A stretch of 64,000 bases of DNA from Colletes latitarsis (lineage: Eukaryota > Arthropoda > Insecta > Hymenoptera > Colletidae). Below are positions 10,869 to 26,000 of the stretch, in pieces. The stretch lies in assembly GCF_051014445.1 (NCBI RefSeq), contig NW_027488366.1, positions 25,128,001-25,192,000 of the forward strand, in the 5' to 3' direction. The notes under the pieces are model-generated. The model was given only the letters and a program-made list of their open reading frames with translations, did not search any database and had not been told where the DNA came from. Numbering within the stretch: position 1 is the stretch's first letter; each line of letters starts with the position of its first letter. A program made the position numbers and the translations under genes.

Positions 10869-13800
10869 AGTATGCGAAAAATGCGAAAGTACGGGCCAGA
10901 TGAGGGCCAATCCCAGACCTCACCGAGACATAACCAGCGTTGTCCTTTAAAATACTATTCGGAACTAGCTTCTATTGACTGTTTCAGTGTGGTACCACAT
11001 TACTACGTGATACAAACCAGAAAAAGCCCAGGATCTGGCCAACAAGTATGCGAAAAATGCGAAAGTACGAACCAGATGAGGGCAAATCCCAGACCTAACC
11101 AAGACATAACCGGCGTTATCCTCTAAAATATTAATCGCAACCAGGTTTAATTGACTGTTTCGGTGTGGAACCTCATTACTACGGGATCCAAACCAGAAAA
11201 AACCCAGGATCTTCCCAACAAATATGCGAAAAACGCGAAAGTATGAGCCAGATGATTGCAAATACCAGAACTAAGCCAGACATAGCCAGCGTTATCCTCT
11301 AAAATACTATTCGGAACCAGCTTCTATTGACTGCTTCAGTGTGGTACCACATTACTACGTGATACAAACCAGAATAAGGCCAGGATATGGCCAACAAGTA
11401 TGCGAAAAATGCGCAGGTGCGAGCCAGATGAGGGAAAATCCCGGATCTAACCGAGATATAACCGGCGTTATCCTCTAACATATTAATCGAAACCAGGTTT
11501 AATTGGCTGTTTCGGTGTGGAACCTCATTACTACGGGATCCAAACCAGAAAAAACCCAGGATCTTGCCAACAAATATGCGAAAAACGCGAAAGTATGGGC
11601 CAGATGATTGCAAATACCAGAACTAACCCAGACATAGCCAGCGTTATCCTCTAAAATACTATTCGGAACCAGCTTCTATTGACTGTTTCAGTGTGGTACC
11701 ACATTACTACGTGATCCAAATCAGCAAAAAGCCTAGGATCTGGCCAACAAGAATGCAAAAATGCGAAACTACGGGCCAGGTGAGGGCAAATCCCAGACCT
11801 AAACGAGACATAACCAGCGTTATCCTCTAAAATATTAATCACAACCAGGTTTAATTGACTGTTTCGGTGTAGTACCGCAATACTACGGGATCCTAACCAG
11901 AAAAAACCCAGCATCTGGCCAATAAATATGCGAAACACGCGAAAGTATGGGCCAGATGATTGCAAATACCAGAACTAACCCAGACATAGCCAGCGTTATC
12001 CTCTAAAACACTAATCGGAACCAGCTTTTATTGACCGTTTCAGTGAGGTACCTCATTACTACGTGGTCCAAACCAGAAAAAACCCAGGATCTGGCCAACA
12101 AGTATGCGAAAAATGCGAAAGTACAGGCCAGATGAGGGCCAATCCCAGACCTAACCGTGACATAACCAGCGTTGTCCTCTAAAATACTATTCGGAACTAG
12201 CTTCCATTGACTGTTTCAGTGTGGTACCACATTACTACGTGATCCAAACCAGAAAAAGCCCAGGATCTGGCCAACAAGTATGCGAAAAATGCGAAAGTAC
12301 GGGCCAGATGAGGGCCAATCCCAGACCTAACCGAGATATAACCGGCGTTATCCTCTAACATATTAATCGAAACCAGGTTTAATTGGCTGTTTCGGTGTGG
12401 AACGTCATTATTACGGGATCCAAACCAGAAAAAACCCAGCATCTGGCCAACAAATATGCGAAAAACGCGAAAGTATGGGCCAGATGATTGCAAATACCAG
12501 AACTAACCCAGACATAGCCAGCGTTATCCTCTAAAATACTATTCGGGTCCAGCTTTTATTGACTGTTTTAGTGTGGTACCACATTACTACGTGATCCAAA
12601 CCAGAAAAAGCCCAGAATCTGGCCAACAAGTATGCGAAAAATGCGAAAGTACGGGCCAGATGAGGGCCAATCCCAGACCTCACCGAGACATAACCTGCGT
12701 TGTCCTTTAAAATACTATTCGGAACTAGCTTCTATTGACTGTTTCAGTGTGGTACCACATTACTACGTGATACAAACCAGAAAAAGCCCAGGATCTGGCC
12801 AACAAGTATGCGAAAAATGCGAAAGTACGAACCAGATGAGGGCAAATCCCAGACCTAACCAAGACATAACCGGCGTTATCCTCTAAAATATTAATCGCAA
12901 CCAGGTTTAATTGACTGTTTCGGTGTGGAACCTCATTACTACGGGATCCAAACCAGAAAAAACCCAGGATCTTCCCAACAAATATGCGAAAAACGCGAAA
13001 GTATGAGCCAGATGATTGCAAATACCAGAACTAAGCCAGACATAGCCAGCGTTATCCTCTAAAATACTATTCGGAACCAGCTTCTATTGACTGCTTCAGT
13101 GTGGTACCACATTACTACGTGATACAAACCAGAATAAGGCCAGGATATGGCCAACAAGTATGCGAAAAATGCGCAGGTGCGAGCCAGATGAGGGAAAATC
13201 CCGGATCTAACCGAGATATAACCGGCGTTATCCTCTAACATATTAATCGAAACCAGGTTTAATTGGCTGTTTCGGTGTGGAACCTCATTACTACGGGATC
13301 CAAACCAGAAAAAACCCAGGATCTTGCCAACAAATATGCGAAAAACGCGAAAGTATGGGCCAGATGATTGCAAATACCAGAACTAACCCAGACATAGCCA
13401 GCGTTATCCTCTAAAATACTATTCGGAACCAGCTTCTATTGACTGTTTCAGTGTGGTACCACATTACTACGTGATCCAAATCAGCAAAAAGCCTAGGATC
13501 TGGCCAACAAGAATGCAAAAATGCGAAACTACGGGCCAGGTGAGGGCAAATCCCAGACCTAAACGAGACATAACCAGCGTTATCCTCTAAAATATTAATC
13601 ACAACCAGGTTTAATTGACTGTTTCGGTGTAGTACCGCAATACTACGGGATCCTAACCAGAAAAAACCCAGCATCTGGCCAATAAATATGCGAAACAGGC
13701 GAAAGTATGGGCCAGATGATTGCAAATACCAGAACTAACCCAGACATAGCCAGCGTTATCCTCTAAAACACTAATCGGAACCAGCTTTTATTGACCGTTT

Positions 13801-14290
13801 CAGTGAGGTACCTCATTACTACGTGGTCCAAACCAGAAAAAACCCAGGATCTGGCCAACAAGTATGCGAAAAATGCGAAAGTACAGGCCAGATGAGGGCC
13901 AATCCCAGACCTAACCGTGACATAACCAGCGTTGTCCTCTAAAATACTATTCGGAACTAGCTTCCATTGACTGTTTCAGTGTGGTACCACATTACTACGT
14001 GATCCAAACCAGAAAAAGCCCAGGATCTGGCCAACAAGTATGCGAAGAATGCGAAAGTACGGGCCAGATGAGGGCCAATCCCAGACCTAACCGAGATATA
14101 ACCGGCGTTATCCTCTAACATATTAATCGAAACCAGGTTTAATTGGCTGTTTCGGTGTGGAACGTCATTATTACGGGATCCAAACCAGAAAAAACCCAGC
14201 ATCTGGCCAACAAATATGCGAAAAACGCGAAAGTATGGGCCAGATGATTGCAAATACCAGAACTAACCCAGACATAGCCAGCGTTATCCT
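10771..14290 (+). repeat. Two tandem copies of a 1,760-bp (10-monomer) HOR
   Basis: Copy one is 10771-12530 and copy two 12531-14290, an offset of exactly 1,760 bp. Both open with CTATTCGGGTCCAGC and run through the same ten monomer variants, including GTCCTTTAAAATAC, TGCGCAGGTGCGAGCC and GAGGGAAAATCCCGG. By eye I see only scattered differences: CCAGCG to CCTGCG near 12696, CACGCG to CAGGCG near 13697, and GAAAAATGC to GAAGAATGC near 14046. This near identity means a recent tandem duplication or strong local homogenisation. Confidence 0.88.
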
Positions 14291-15621
14291 CTAAAATACT
14301 ATTCGGAACCAGCTTCTATTGACTGTTTCAGTGTGGTACCACATAACTACGTGATCCAAATCAGCAAAAAGCCTAGGATCTGGCCAACAAGAATGCAAAA
14401 ATGCGAAAGTACGGGCCAGATGAGGGCAAATCCCAGACCTAACCGAGACATAACCGGCTTTATCCTCTAAAATATTAATCGCAACCAGGTTTAATTGACT
14501 GTTTCGGTGTCGAACCTCATTACTACGGGATCCTAACCAGAAAAAACCCAGGATCTGGCCAATAAATATGCGAAAAACGCGAAAGTATGGGCCAGATGAT
14601 TGCAAATACCAGAACTAACCCAGACATAGCCAGCGTTATCCTCTAAAATACTATTCGGAACCAGCTCCTATTGACTGTTTCAGTGTGGTACCACATTACT
14701 ACGTGATCCAAATCAGCAAAAAGCCTAGGATCTGGCCAACAAGAATGCAAAAATGCGAAAGTACGGGCCAGGTGAGGGCAAATCCCAGACCTAAACGAGA
14801 CATAACCAGCGTTATCCTCTAAAATATTAATCGCAACCAGGTTTAATTGACTGTTTCGGTGTAGTACCGTATTACTACGGGATCCTAACCAGAAAAAACC
14901 CAGCATCTGGCCAATAAATATGCGAAAAACGCGAAAGTATGGGCCAGATGATTCCAAATACCAGAATTAACACAGACATAGCCAGCGTTATCCTCTAAAA
15001 TACTATTCGGAACCAGCTTCTATTGACTGTTTCAGTGTGGTACCACATTACTACGCGATCCAAATCAGCAAAAAGCCTAGGATCTGGCCAACAAGAATGC
15101 AAAAATGCGAAACTACGGGCCAGGTGAGGGCAAATCCCAGACCTAACCGAGACATAACCAGCGTTATCCTCTAAAATATTAATCGCAACCAGGTTTAATT
15201 GACTGTTTCGGTGTAGTACCGCATTACTACGTGATACAAACCAGAAAAAGGCCAGGATCTTGCCAATAAGTATGCGAAAATTGCGAAAGTACGAGCCAGA
15301 TGAGGGCAAATCCCAGACCTAACCGAGACATAACCGGCGTTATCCTCTAAAATATTAATCGCAACCGGGTTCAATTGACTGTTTCGGTGTGGAACCTCGT
15401 TACTACGGGATCCTAACCAGAAAAAAACCCAGGATCTGGCCAACAAATATGCGAAAAACGCGAAAGTATGAGCCAGATGATTGCAAATACCAGAACTAAC
15501 GCGGGAATAGCCAGCGTTGTCCTCTAAAATACTATTCGGGTCCAGCTTTTATTGACTGTTTTAGTGTGGTACCACATTACTACGTGATCCAAACCAGAAA
15601 AAGCCCAGAATCTGGCCAACA
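13806..15621 (+). repeat. Second copy of the 1.8-kb block (offset 4,753 bp)
   Basis: This matches 9053-10868 and overlaps the end of the second 1,760-bp HOR. Its first part, to about 14290, belongs to both repeat relationships. The two duplications are therefore nested. The downstream part contains the CGCGGGAATAGCC marker and the GGGTCCAGC monomer before the array moves to the CAATAGAAAAACACAGG subtype at about 15770. Confidence 0.8.
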
Positions 15622-15901
15622 AGTCCGCGAAAAATGCGAAGGTACGAGCCAGATGATTGCAAATACCAGAACTAACCGAGACATAACCTGCGTTATCCTC
15701 TAAAATTTTAATCGCAACCAGGTTTAATTGACTGTTTCAGTGTAGTACCACATTACTACGTGATCCTAACAATAGAAAAACACAGGATCTGGCCATTCAA
15801 GTATGCGAAAAATGCGAAAGTACGAGCCAGATGAGGGCAAATCCCAGAACTAACCGAGACATAACCAGCGTTATCCTCTAAAATATTAATCGCAACCAGG
15901 T

Positions 15902-16600
15902 TTAATTGACTGTTTCAGTGTGGTCCCACATTACTACTTGGTCCAAGCCAGAACAAGGCCAGGATCTGGCCAACAAGTATGCGAGAAATGCGAAGGTACG
16001 AGCCAGATGAGGGCAAATCCCAGACCTAACCGAGATATAACCGGCAATATCCTCTAAAATATTAATCGAAACTAGGTTTAATTGACTGTTTCGGTGTGGA
16101 ACGTCATTATTACGTGATCCAAACCAGAAAAAACCCAGCATCTGGCCAACAAGTATGCGAGAAATGCGAAAGTACGAGCCAGATGATTGCAAATACCAGA
16201 ACTAACCCAGACATAACCAGCGTTATCCTCTAAAACACTAATCGGAACCAGCTTCTATTGACTGTTTCAGTGTAGTACCACATTAGTACGTGATACAAAC
16301 CAGAAAAAGGCGAGGATCTGGCTAACAAGTATGCGAGAAATGCGACGGTACGAGCCAGATGAGGGCAAGTCCCAGACCTAACCGAGATATAACCGGCAAT
16401 ATCCTCTAAAATATTAATCGAAACTAGGTTTAATTGACTGTTTCGGTGTGGAACGTCACTATTACGTGATCCAAACCAGAAAAAACCCAGCATCTGGCCA
16501 ACAAGTATGCGAGAAATGCGAAAGTACGAGCCAGATGATTGCAAATACCAGAACTAACCCAGACATAACCAGCGTTATCCTCTAAAACACTAATCGGAAC
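15902..16600 (+). repeat. 352-bp dimer, two near-identical copies
   Basis: The pair of monomers with GGCAATATCC, TCGAAACTAGG, GTGGAACGTCA and TTACGTGATCC occurs near 16040 and again near 16392, 352 bp apart. Both are followed by GAGAAATGCGAAAGTACGAG and GATGATTGCAAATACC. The second copy has CACTATTACG where the first has CATTATTACG. Confidence 0.7.
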
Positions 16601-19600
16601 CAGCTTCTATTGACTGTTTCAGTGTAGTACCACATTACTACGTGATACAAACCAGAAAAAGGCCAGGATCTGGCCAACAAGTATGCGAGAAATGCGAAAG
16701 TACGAACCAGATGAGGGCAAATCCCAGACCTAACCGAGACAAAGCCGGCGTTATCCTCTAAAATATTAATCGCAACCAGGTTTAATTGACTGTTCAGGTG
16801 TGGAACCTCATTACTACGGGATCCAAACCAGAAAAAACCCAGCATCTGGCAAACAAGTATGCGAAAAAAGCGAAAGTATGAGCCAGATGATTGTGAATAC
16901 CAGAACTAACCCAGACATAACCAGCGTTATCCTCTAAAACACTAATCGGAACCAGCTTTTATTGACCGTTTCAGTGAGGTACCTCATTACTACGTGGTCC
17001 AAACCAGAAAAAACCCAGGATCTGGCCAACAAGTATGCGAAAAATGCGAAAGTACGGGCCAGATGAGGGCCAATCCCAGACCTAACCGAGACATAACCAG
17101 CGTTGTCCTCTAAAATACTATTCGGAACTAGCTTCTATTGACTGTTTCAGTGTGGTACCACATAACTACGTGATCCAAATCAGCAAAAAGCCTAGGATCG
17201 TGCCAACAAGAATGCAAAAATGCGAAACTACGGGCCAGGTGAGGGCAAATCCCAGACCTAACCGAGACATAACCAACGTTATCCTCTAAAATATTAATCG
17301 CAACCAGGTTTAATTGACTGTTTCGGTGTAGTACCGCATTACTACGGGATCCTAACCAGAAAAAACCCAGCATCTGGCAAACAAGTATGCGAAAAAAGCG
17401 AAAGAATGAGCCAGATGATTGCGAATATCAGAACTAACCCAGACATAACCAGCGTTATCCTCTAAAACACTAATCGGAACCAGCTTTTATTGACCGTTTC
17501 AGTGAGGTACCTCATTACTACGTGGTCCAAACCAGAAAAAGCCTAGGGTCTGGCCAACAAGTATGCGAAAAATGCGAAAGTACGGGCCAGATGAGGGCCA
17601 ATCCCAGACCTAACCGAGACATAACCAGCGTTGTCCTCTAAAATACTATTCGGAACTAGCTTCTATTGACTGTTTCAGTGTGGTACCACATTACTACGTG
17701 ATCCAAACCAGAAATGCCCAGGATCTGGCCAACAAGTATGCGAAAAATGCGAAAGTACGGGCCAGATGAGGGCCAATCCCAGACCTAACCGAGACATAAC
17801 CAGCGTTGTCCTCTAAAATACTATTCGGAACTAGCTTCTATTGACTGTTTCAGTGTGGTACCACATTACTACGTGATACAAACCAGAAAAAGCCCAGGAT
17901 CTGGCCAACAAGTATGCGAAAAATGCGAAAGTACGCGCCAGATGAGGGCAAATCCCAGACCTAACCAAGACATAACCGGCGTTATCCTCTAAAATATTAA
18001 TCGCAACCAGGTTTAATTGACTGTTTCGGTGTGGAACCTCATTACTACGGGATCCAAACCAGAAAAAACCCAGGATCTTCCCAACAAATATGCGAAAAAC
18101 GCGAAAGTATGAGCCAGATGATTGCAAATACCAGAACTAACCCAGACATAGCCAGCGTTATCCTCTAAAATACTATTCGGAACCAGCTTCTATTGACTGT
18201 TTCGGTGTGGTACCACATAACTACGTGATCCAAATCAGCAAAAAGCCTAGGATCTGGCCAACAAGAATGCAAAAATGCGAAAGTACGGGCCAGATGAGGT
18301 CAAATCCCAGACCTAACCGAGACATAACCGGCGTTATCCTCTAAAATATTAATCGCAACCAGGTTTAATTGACTGTTTCGGTGTGGAACCTCATTACTAC
18401 GGGATCCTAACCAGAAAAAACCCAGGATCTGGCCAATAAATATGCGAAAAACGCGAAAGTATGGGCCAGATGATTGCAAATACCAGAACTAACCCAGACA
18501 TAGCCAGCGTTATCCTCTAAAATACTATTCGGAACCAGATTCTATTGACTGTTTCAGTGTGGTACCACATTACTACGCGATCCAAATCAGCAAAAAGCCT
18601 AGGATCTGGCCAACAAGAATGCAAAAATGCGAAACTACGGGCCAGGTGAGGGCAAATCCCAGACCTAACCGAGACATAACCAGCGTTATCCTCTAAAATA
18701 TTAATCGCAACCAGGTTTAATTGACTGTTTCGGTGTAGTACCGCATTACTACGTGATACAAACCAGAAAAAGGCCAGGATCTGGCCAACAAGTATGCGAA
18801 AAATGCGAAAGTACGGGCCAGATGAGGGCCAATCCCAGACCTAACCGAGACATAACCAGCGTTGTCCTCTAAAATACTATTCGGAACTAGCTTCTATTGA
18901 CTGTTTCAGTGTGGTACCACATTACTACGTGATACAAACCAGAAAAAGCCCAGGATCTGGCCAACAAGTATGCGAAAAATGCGAAAGTACGAGCCAGATG
19001 AGGGCAAATCCCGGATCTAACCTAGATATAACCGGCGTTATCCTCTAACATATTAATCGAAACCAGGTTTAATTGGCTGTTTCGGTGTGGAACGTCATTA
19101 TTACGGGATCCAAACCAGAAAAAACCCAGCATCTGGCCAACAAATATGCGAAAAACGCGAAAGTATGGGCCAGATGATTGCAAATACCAGAACTAACCCA
19201 GACATAGCCAGCGTTATCCTCTAAAATACTATTCGGAACCATCTTCTATTGACTGTTTCAGTGTGGTACCACATAACTACGTGATCCAAATCAGCAAAAA
19301 GCCTAGGATCTGGCCAACAAGAATGCAAAAATGCGAAAGTACGGGCCAGATGAGGGCAAATCCCAGACCTAACCGAGATATAACCGGCGTTATCCTCTAA
19401 AATATTAATCGCAACCAGGTTTAATTGACTGTTTCGGTGTGGAACCTCATTACTACGGGATCCAAACCAGAAAAAACCCAGGATCTTCCCAACAAATATG
19501 CGAAAAACGCGAAAGTATGAGCCAGATGATTGCAAATACCAGAACTAACCCAGACATAACCAGCGTTATCCTCTAAAATACTATTCGGAACCAGCTTCTA

Positions 19601-22600
19601 TTGACTGTTTCAGTGTGGTACCACATAACTACGTGATCCAAATCAGCAAAAAGCCTAGGATCTGGCCAACAAGAATGCAAAAATGCGAAAGTACGGGCCA
19701 GATGAGGGCAAATCCCAGACCTAACCGAGACATAACCGGCGTTATCCTCTAAAATATTAATCGCAACCATGTTTAATTGACTGTTTCGGTGTGGAACCTC
19801 ATTACTACGGGATCCTAACCAGAAAAAACCCAGGATCTGGCCAATAAATATGCGAAAAACGCGAAAGTATGGGCCAGATGATTGCAAATACCAGAACTAA
19901 CCCAGACATAGCCAGCGTTATCCTCTAAAATACTATTCGGAACCAGATTCTATTGACTGTTTCAGTGTGGTACCACATTACTACGCGATCCAAATCACCA
20001 AAAAGCCTAGGATCTGGCCAACAAGAATGCAAAAATGCGAAACTACGGGCCAGGTGAGGGCAAATCCCAGACCTAACCGAGACATAACCAGCGTTATCCT
20101 CTAAAATATTAATCGCAACCAGGTTTAATTGACTGTTTCGGTGTAGTACCGCATTACTACGTGATACAAACCAGAAAAAGGCCAGGATCTGGCCAACAAG
20201 TATGCGAGAAATGCGAAAGTACGAACCAGATGAGGGCAAATCCCAGACCTAACCGAGACAAAACCGGCGTTATCCTCTAAAATATTAATCGCAACCAGGT
20301 TTAATTGACTGTTCAGGTGTGGAACCTCATTACTACGGGATCCAAACCAGAAAAAACCCAGCATCTGGCAAACAAGTATGCGAAAAAAGCGAAAGTATGA
20401 GCCAGATGATTGCGAATACCAGAACTAACCCAGACATAACCAGCGTTATCCTCTAAAACACTAATCGGAACCAGCTTTTATTGACCGTTTCAGTGAGGTA
20501 CCTCATTACTACGTGGTCCAAACCAGAAAAAACCCAGGATCTGGCCAACAAGTATGCGAAAAATGCGAAAGTACGGGCCAGATGAGGGCCAATCCCAGAC
20601 CTAACCGAGACATAACCAGCGTTATCCTCTAAAATATTAATCGCAACCAGGTTTAATTGACTGTTTCGGTGTAGTACCGCATTACTACGTGATACAAACC
20701 AGAAAAAGGCCAGGATCTGGCCAACAAGTATGCGAGAAATGCAAAAGTACGAACCAGATGAGGGCAAATCCCAGACCTAACCGAGACAAAACCGGCGTTA
20801 TCCTCTAAAATATTAATCGCAACCAGGTTTAATTGACTGTTCAGGTGTGGAACCTCATTACTACGGGATCCAAACCAGAAAAAACCCAGCATCTGGCATA
20901 CAAGTATGCGAAAAAAGCGAAAGTATGAGCCAGATGATTGCGAATACCAGAACTAACCCAGACGTAACCAGCGTTATCCTCTAAAACACTAATCGGAACC
21001 AGCTTTTATTGACCGTTTCAGTGAGGTACCTCATTACTACGTGGTCCAAACCAGAAAAAACCCAAGATCTGGCCAACAAGTATGCGAAAAATGCGAAAGT
21101 ACGGGCCAGATGAGGGCCAATCCCAGACCTAACCGAGACATAACCAGCGTTGTCCTCTAAAATACTATTCGGAACTAGCTTCTATTGACTGTTTCACTGT
21201 GGTACCACATTACTACGTGATCCAAACCAGAAAAAGCCCAGGATCTGGCCAACAAGTATGCGAAAAATGCGAAAGTACGGGCCAGATGAGGGCCAATCCC
21301 AGACCTAACCGAGACATAACCAGCGTTGTCCTCTAAAATACTATTCGGAACTAGCTTCTATTGACTGTTTCAGTGTGGTACCACATTACTACGTGATACA
21401 AACCAGAAAAAGCCCAGGATCTGGCCGACAAGTATGCGAAAAATGCGAAAGTACGAGCCAGATGAGGGCAAATCCCGGATCTAACCGAGATATAACCGGC
21501 GTTATCCTCTAACATATTAATCGAAACCAGGTTTAATTGGCTGTTTCGGTGTGGAACGTCATTATTACGGGATCCAAACCAGAAAAAACCCAGCATCTGG
21601 CCAACAAATATGCGAAAAACGCGAAAGTATGGGCCAGATGATTGCAAATACCAGAACTAACCCAGACATAGCCAGCGTTATCCTCTAAAATACTATTCGG
21701 AACCAGCTTCTATTGACTGTTTCAGTGTGGTACCACATAACTACGTGATCCAAATCAGCAAAAAGCCTAGGATCTGGCCAACAAGAATGCAAAAATGCGA
21801 AAGTACGGGCCAGATGAGGGCAAATCCCAGACCTAACCGAGATATAACCGGCGTTATCCTCTAAAATATTAATCGCAACCAGGTTTAATTGACTGTTTCG
21901 GTGTGGAACCTCATTACTACGGGATCCTAACCAGAAAAAACCCAGGATCTGGCCAATAGATATGCGAAAAACGCGAAAGTATGGGCCAGATGATTGCAAA
22001 TACCAGAACTAACCCAGACATAACCAGCGTTATCCTCTAAAACACTAATCGGAACCAGCTTTTATTGACCATTTCAGTGAGGTACCTCATTACTACGTGG
22101 TCCAAACCAGAAAAAACCCAGTATCTGGCCAACAAGTATGCGAAAAATGCGAAAGTACGGGCCAGATGAGGGCCAATCCCAGATCTAACCGAGACATAAC
22201 CAGCGTTGTCCTCTAAAATACTATTCGGAACTAGCTTCTATTGACTGTTTCAGTGTGGTACCACATTACTACGTGATCCAAATCAGCAAGAAGCCTAGGA
22301 TCTGGCCAACAAGAATGCAAAAATGCGAAACTACGGGCCAGGTGAGGGCAAATCCCAGACCTAACCGAGACATAACCAGCGTTATCCTCTAAAATATTAA
22401 TCGCAACCAGGTTTAATTGACTGTTTCGGTGTAGTACCGCATTACTACGGGATCCTAACCAGAAAAAACCCAGCATCTGGCAAACAAGTATGCGAAAAAA
22501 GCGAAAGAATGAGCCAGATGATTGCGAATACCAGAACTAACCCAGACATAACCAGCGTTATCCTCTAAAACACTAATCGGAACCAGCTTTTATTGACCGT

Positions 22601-23094
22601 TTCAGTGAGGTACCTCATTACTACGTGGTCCAAACCAGAAAAAACCCAGGATCTGGCCAACAAGTATGCGAAAAATGCGAAAGTACGGGCCAGATGAGGG
22701 CCAATCCCAGACCTAACCGAGACATAACCAGCGTTGTCCTCTAAAATACTATTCGGAACTAGCTTCTATTGACTGTTTCAGTGTGGTACCACATTACTAC
22801 GTGATGCAAACCAGAAAAAGCCCAGGATCTGGCCAACAAGTATGCGAAAAATGCGAAAGTACGGGCCAGATGAGGGCCAATCCCAGACCTAACCGAGACA
22901 TAACCAGCGTTGTCCTCTAAAATACTATTCGGAACTAGCTTCTATTGACTGTTTCAGTGTGGTACCACATTACTACGTGATCCAAATCAGCAAAAAGCCT
23001 AGGATCTGGCCAACAAGAATGCAAAAATGCGAAACTACGGGCCAGGTGAGGGCAAATCCCAGACCAAACCGAGACATAACCAGCGTTATCCTCT

Positions 23095-26000
23095 AAAATA
23101 TTAATCGCAACCAGGTTTAATTGACTGTTTCGGTGTAGTACCGCATTACTACGGGATCCTAACCAGAAAAAACCCAGGATCTGGCCAATAAATATGCGAA
23201 AAACGCGAAAGTATGGGCCAGATGATTGCAAATACCAGAACTAACCCAGCCATAGCCAGCGTTATCCTCTAAAATACTATTCGGAACCAGCTTCTATTGA
23301 CTGTTTCAGTGTGGTACCACATTACTACGCGATCCAAATCAGCAAAAAGCCTAGGATCTGGCCAACAAGTACGCGAAAAATGCGAAGGTACGAGCCAGAT
23401 GATTGCAAATACCAGAACTAACCGAGACATAACCTGCGTCATCCTCTAAAATTTGAATCGCAACCAGGTTTAATTGACTGTTTCAGTGTAGTACCACATT
23501 ACTACGTGATCCTAACAATAGAAAAACACAGGATCTGGCCATTCAAGTATGCGAAAAATGCGAAAGTACGGGCCAGATGAGGGCAAATCCCAGACCTAAC
23601 CGAGACATAACCAGCGTTATCCTCTAAAATATTAATCGCAACCAGGTTTAATTGACTGTTTCAGTGTGGTCCCACATTACTACTTGGTCCAAGCCAGAAC
23701 ATGGCCAGGATCTGGCCAACAAGTATGCGAGAAATGCGAAGGTACGAGCCAGATGAGGGCAAATCCCAGACCTAACCGAGATATAACCGGCAATATCCTC
23801 TAAAATATTAATCGAAACTAGGTTTAATTGACTGTTTCGGTGTGGAACGTAATTATTACGTGATCCAAACCAGAAAAAACCCAGCATCTGGCCAACAAGT
23901 ATGCGAAAAAAGCGAAAGTATGAGCAAGATGATTGCAAATACCAGAACTAACCCAGACATAGCCAGCGTTATCCTCTAAAATACTATTCGGAACCAGCTT
24001 CTATTGACTGTTTCAGTGTAGTACCACATTACTACGTGATACAAACCAGAAAAAGGCCAGGATCTGGCCAACAAGTATGCGAGAAATGCGAAAGTACGAA
24101 CCAGATGAGGGCAAATCCCAGACCTAACCGAGACAATACCGGCGTTATCCTCTAAAATATTAATCGCAACCAGGTTTAATTGACTGTTCAGGTGTGGAAC
24201 CTCATTACTACGGGATCCAAACCAGAAAAAACCCAGCATCTGGCAAACAAGTATGCGAAAAAAGCGAAAGTATGAGCCAGATGATTGCGAATACCAGAGC
24301 TAACCCAGACATAACCAGCGTTATCCTCTAAAACACTAATCGGAACCAGCTTTTATTGACCGTTTCAGTGAGGTACCTCATTACTACGTGGTCCAAACCA
24401 GAAAAAACCCAGGATCTGGCCAACAAGTATGCGAAAAATGCGAAAGTACGGGCCAGATGAGGGCCAATCCCAGACCTAACCGAGACATAACCAGCGTTGT
24501 CCTCTAAAATACTATTCGGAACTAGCTTCTATTGACTGTTTCAGTGTGGTACCACATTACTACGTGATCCAAACCAGAAAAAGCCCAGGATCTGGCCAAC
24601 AAGTATGCGAAAAATGCGAAAGTACGGGCCAGATGAGGGCCAATCCCAGACCTAACCGAGACATAACCAGCGTTGTCCTCTAAAATACTATTCGGAACTA
24701 GCTTCTATTGACTGTTTCAGTGTGGTACCACATTACTACGTGATACAAACCAGAAAAAGCCCAGGATCTGGCCAACAAGTATGCGAAAATGCGAAAGTAC
24801 GAGCCAGATGAGGGCAAATCCCAGACCTAACCAGGACATAACCGGCGTTATCCTCTAAAATATTAATCGCAACCAGGTTTAATTGACTGTTTCGGTGTAG
24901 TACCGCATTACTACGGGATCCTAACCAGAAAAAACCCAGGATCTGGCCAATAAATATGCGAAAAACGCGAAAGTATGGGCCAGATGATTGCAAATACCAG
25001 AACTAACCCAGCCATAGCCAGCGTTATCCTCTAAAATACTATTCGGAACCAGCTTCTATTGACTGTTTCAGTGTGGTACCACATTACTACGCGATCCAAA
25101 TCAGCAAAAAGCCTAGGATCTGGCCAACAAGTACGCGAAAAATGCGAAGGTACGAGCCAGATGATTGCAAATACCAGAACTAACCGAGACATAACCTGCG
25201 TCATCCTCTAAAATTTGAATCGCAACCAGGTTTAATTGACTGTTTCAGTGTAGTACCACATTACTACGTGATCCTAACAATAGAAAAACACAGGATCTGG
25301 CCATTCAAGTATGCGAAAAATGCGAAAGTACGGGCCAGATGAGGGCAAATCCCAGACCTAACCGAGACATAACCAGCGTTATCCTCTAAAATATTAATCG
25401 CAACCAGGTTTAATTGACTGTTTCAGTGTGGTCCCACATTACTACTTGGTCCAAGCCAGAACATGGCCAGGATCTGGCCAACAAGTATGCGAGAAATGCG
25501 AAGGTACGAGCCAGATGAGGGCAAATCCCAGACCTAACCGAGATATAACCGGCAATATCCTCTAAAATATTAATCGAAACTAGGTTTAATTGACTGTTTC
25601 GGTGTGGAACGTAATTATTACGTGATCCAAACCAGAAAAAACCCAGCATCTGGCCAACAAGTATGCGAAAAAAGCGAAAGTATGAGCAAGATGATTGCAA
25701 ATACCAGAACTAACCCAGACATAGCCAGCGTTATCCTCTAAAATACTATTCGGAACCAGCTTCTATTGACTGTTTCAGTGTAGTACCACATTACTACGTG
25801 ATACAAACCAGAAAAAGGCCAGGATCTGGCCAACAAGTATGCGAGAAATGCGAAAGTACGAACCAGATGAGGGCAAATCCCAGACCTAACCGAGACAATA
25901 CCGGCGTTATCCTCTAAAATATTAATCGCAACCAGGTTTAATTGACTGTTCAGGTGTGGAACCTCATTACTACGGGATCCAAACCAGAAAAAACCCAGCA

